The notes beneath the pieces were generated by a model, which saw only the letters and a list, made by a program, of their open reading frames with translations, searched no databases and was not told where the DNA came from. 29,034 bases of DNA, taken from positions 1 through 29,034 of IMG/VR virus record IMGVR_UViG_3300008113_005150; one strand, given 5' to 3'. The translations under genes and the position numbers were made by a program. Origin of the DNA: a virus. The number at the start of each line of letters is the position of its first letter. Position 1 is the first letter of the stretch. Positions 27,625-29,034 of the stretch are shown here, piece by piece.

Positions 27625-27795
27625 ATGAGCACTTTTACAGATTCAATCGGCACATGGGAGCTTGACGAAGCTAACAGCCGTTTCGTTCGCAAGAATGAAG
27701 AGGGACAAGAAGTAGGCGAAGCAACATTTGATTATGTTCGCAACACCCCAGATGCGCCACAGTGGTTCCACGAAAACCTACCAGCAGCAGAGTAA
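27625..27795 (+). CDS. 56-residue acidic protein, probably highly expressed
   Basis: ATG 27625 with TAGGAGA. MSTFTDSIGTWELDEANSRF, then VRKNEEGQEVGEATFDYVRN and TPDAPQWFHENLPAAE: a small beta-type fold is possible. All Arg codons are CGT or CGC and Phe codons include TTC, unlike the neighbours. With its own promoter, hairpin leader and strong terminator it is a single-gene unit, as expected for an abundant small virion protein. No family recognised. Confidence 0.7.
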   Translation: MSTFTDSIGTWELDEANSRFVRKNEEGQEVGEATFDYVRNTPDAPQWFHENLPAAE

Positions 27796-27806
27796 TTAAT
27801 TAAACA

Positions 27807-27844
27807 TACAATATGGGTATAGACAAATCTATACCCATATTGTA
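27807..27844 (+). terminator. 17-bp perfect hairpin terminator, possibly bidirectional
   Basis: 27807-27823 pairs with 27828-27844 without mismatch around a CAAA loop; the stem includes TATGGGTATAGA and its complement. TTATTA follows. The -35 and -10 of the next gene are built into it. Confidence 0.82.
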
Positions 27845-27854
27845 TTATTAGACC
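27820..27854 (+). promoter_or_regulatory. leaderless promoter inside the terminator
   Basis: -35 TAGACA (27820-27825) spans stem top and loop; 17-nt spacer is the 3' arm; -10 TATTAT (27843-27848) is the terminator tail; 6 nt later comes ATG 27855. Confidence 0.65.
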
Positions 27855-27977
27855 ATGTTTAGAAAACTTAAATTGCGCTGGCATTTGAGAAAGATTATAA
27901 AACAAAATCATGAGCTTTTAAAGAGGCTAGACGACTACGATGAAAACGGAATTCCATACTGGGAGAAAAATGTGTAA
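27855..27977 (+). CDS. 40-residue basic helical protein
   Basis: MFRKLKLRWHLRKIIKQNHE is an amphipathic basic helix, continuing into LLKRLDDYDENGIPYWEKNV. No fold beyond a helix. It overlaps the next mini-gene by 8 nt. Predicted leaderless. Confidence 0.5.
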   Translation: MFRKLKLRWHLRKIIKQNHELLKRLDDYDENGIPYWEKNV

Positions 27978-28068
27978 CAAATGCGGGATAGACAAAGAAA
28001 ACATAGAATACTGGGACACTCATCAGACTATGAGCGATTATAAAGTTTGGTGTGCAAATAATGGCTAA
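27970..28068 (+). CDS. 32-residue CxxC mini-protein
   Basis: ATG 27970 follows GGGAG. MCNKCGIDKENIEYWDTHQT with a later single Cys (VWCANNG). Third small protein in this part that starts MC-x-x-CG. Overlaps the next gene by 8 nt. Confidence 0.45.
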   Translation: MCNKCGIDKENIEYWDTHQTMSDYKVWCANNG

Positions 28069-28471
28069 TCTTGAATTAGGGCAGATGCTGCTAAGCAACA
28101 CGCCAGCGCAGTTTTATGATGCTGATTGGGCTACTGATGGACTAAATATGATCGCAGAAGTTATTGCTGAATTGCGTGGCGAAGAGCATGGCGTATATGG
28201 ATGGAACAGCTTGCTTACATCAAATTCAGGTAATGATGAGTTTGTAAATGATATATTTGAGATGCGTTCGTATTGCTGGTGTGATAGTGGGTGGGAAGAT
28301 TATGAAGGCCCTCATCCAGATGGATGCCCGCCAAACTTTATATACAAGCCAACTGGATTAGTTATAACTTGGTATAAGCATGCTAGCCGTGGCATTACTG
28401 CAAATAAAAAGTATCCAGGAGCACGTACTTGGTTTGAAATAATTAAGCATTGTATTGGAAGTATAGAATGA
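28061..28471 (+). CDS. conserved actinophage-type protein, 136 residues
   Basis: ATG 28061 (ANLELGQMLL) is preferred over an ATG at 28052 by overlap with the upstream stop. The core EMRSYCWCDSGWEDYEGPHPDGCPPNFIYKP.GLVITWYKHASRGITANKKYP has a C-x-C..C Cys group and W-Y-K..G-R-G-like segment repeatedly seen in actinophage hypothetical proteins as I recall. Likely metal binding; function unknown. Confidence 0.7.
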   Translation: MANLELGQMLLSNTPAQFYDADWATDGLNMIAEVIAELRGEEHGVYGWNSLLTSNSGNDEFVNDIFEMRSYCWCDSGWEDYEGPHPDGCPPNFIYKPTGLVITWYKHASRGITANKKYPGARTWFEIIKHCIGSIE

Positions 28472-28653
28472 CTAAGACTGATGAGATCGTAGACATGCTA
28501 TTTTCTATTGTGGGAGACAACACATGGCATGCATTACAATGGCTATACGGTCAAAACACAGCTCTTAAGGGTATACCAATGGAATTAATTAACTCAGGTG
28601 AAGTAGACAGAGTTCATTCGTACCTTCATTTTAACTGTTACGGACCTTATTAA
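28468..28653 (+). CDS. ParS/MbcA (DUF2384)-like small protein
   Basis: 61 residues, ATGA overlap (ATG 28468). WHALQWLYGQNTALKGIPMELINSGEVDRVHSYL resembles the C-terminal domain of Xre/MbcA/ParS antitoxins (pattern W-L-x-x-x-N-x-A-L-G-G-x-x-P-x-E-L-L). The N-terminal Xre HTH and a RES-type toxin partner are both missing, so it is a stand-alone domain; an inhibitor against host toxins is one possibility. Confidence 0.55.
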   Translation: MTKTDEIVDMLFSIVGDNTWHALQWLYGQNTALKGIPMELINSGEVDRVHSYLHFNCYGPY

Positions 28654-28874
28654 TGAATGAAGAATTAATTATTAAAATTACTAAAGCTAAGTATAATGAA
28701 AAATTTTCACATTGGGAAGTTGATGTTAATTCAAATACAGCAGATGTATTTTTAGAAGGAACAGCCCCTACAATTTGGGGAGTATTAGACATGGCCTCAG
28801 AATATATCTGGGATCAAAGACAAACAGAGGAATGGTTTAAAGATGACGCAAACAAGTCCAATTATAGTATTTAA
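28653..28874 (+). CDS. hypothetical protein, 73 residues
   Basis: ATG 28653 shares a base with the upstream stop. ELIIKITKAKYNEKFSHWEVDVNSNTADVFLEGTAP reads as paired strands followed by a helix (LDMASEYIWDQRQTEEWF). No motif recognised. It overlaps the last gene by 32 nt. Confidence 0.62.
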   Translation: MNEELIIKITKAKYNEKFSHWEVDVNSNTADVFLEGTAPTIWGVLDMASEYIWDQRQTEEWFKDDANKSNYSI

Positions 28875-29034
28875 TCCAGAAGGATTATCGGAAGACCAAG
28901 TTGCTATGATTAAGAAAGCATTAGATGAAGCATACCGTGTAGGATATGAAACGGCTAAGGAATTTTATCAGCTAAAGCTAAACACAACAACTTCAACTAG
29001 TCCATCAACTAGTTGGACTGGAACATATCCACCA
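28843..29034 (+). CDS. partial open frame at the window end
   Basis: ATG 28843, open for 64 codons to the edge without a stop. MTQTSPIIVFNPEGLSEDQV then AMIKKALDEAYRVGYETAKEFYQLKL and a Thr/Ser-rich stretch (NTTTSTSPSTSWTGTYPP), as in small phage proteins with a C-terminal Ser/Thr/Pro tail. The start overlaps the upstream gene deeply, so the true start could be internal. Confidence 0.58.
   Translation, partial: MTQTSPIIVFNPEGLSEDQVAMIKKALDEAYRVGYETAKEFYQLKLNTTTSTSPSTSWTGTYPP

Overview
The window looks like part of a virulent-type tailed phage genome infecting an actinobacterium, most likely a freshwater or marine planktonic one. Reasons: a terminase small/large pair, a CHAP endolysin with holin-like neighbours, a phage recombination set (RecA end, PD-(D/E)XK proteins, RuvC), a WhiB-type Fe-S regulator (a family restricted to actinobacteria and their phages), AT-rich sequence with heavy AGA use, tightly overlapping ATGA gene junctions, and many cellular 'cargo' genes (Hsp20, thioredoxin, 2OG-Fe(II) oxygenase, luciferase-like monooxygenase, subtilase) of the kind carried by aquatic phages. 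No integrase, capsid or portal gene is recognisable. This taxonomic reading is inference from families, not from a database search.

Layout. 1-3054: recombination operon (3' end of recA, small Zn protein, PD-(D/E)XK candidate, tiny membrane peptide, Cas4/RecB-like Fe-S exonuclease, Zn-finger protein, RuvC, HTH protein). 3051-4482: FkbM-type and class I methyltransferases plus a nucleotide-modification-associated protein. 4516-6838: terminase genes from their own promoter. 7064-12193: surface-glycan block (tandem GT61-like glycosyltransferases, a decayed third copy, a nucleotidyltransferase-HAD fusion, cupin, GDPD-like protein). 12194-12266: tRNA-Arg(UCU). 12297-14117: histone-tail-like protein, Hsp20, a structured RNA leader with a probable H-type pseudoknot, luciferase-like monooxygenase, FmdB zinc ribbon. 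14185-18937: PA14/coiled-coil secreted protein, two holin-like membrane proteins, lipoprotein, CHAP endolysin, a large virion-associated candidate. 19005-24565: WhiB, proteasome-like Ntn hydrolase, subtilase, thioredoxin, a host-like surface protein and small unknowns. 24624-29034: 2OG oxygenase, DUF2061 protein and many very small Cys-rich or Lys-rich proteins, one gene on the minus strand, ending in an open frame.

How it works together. Two promoter styles recur. In about ten places a -35/-10 pair sits so that the -10 hexamer ends 6-8 nt before an ATG, predicting leaderless mRNAs. In another set (upstream of 12616, 14185, 26028, 27625) an extended or consensus -10 is followed by a hairpin at the very 5' end of the transcript and then a strong Shine-Dalgarno. 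At two places a terminator hairpin overlaps the next leaderless promoter. Genes of the second style lean to CGN arginine codons, while the glycan block is almost all AGA, which the phage tRNA-Arg(UCU) would read. The most unusual elements are the pseudoknotted leader upstream of the luciferase-like gene, the promoter/terminator fusions, the two nested start sites in the histone-tail gene, and the glycan block placed right after the terminase where head genes would be expected.
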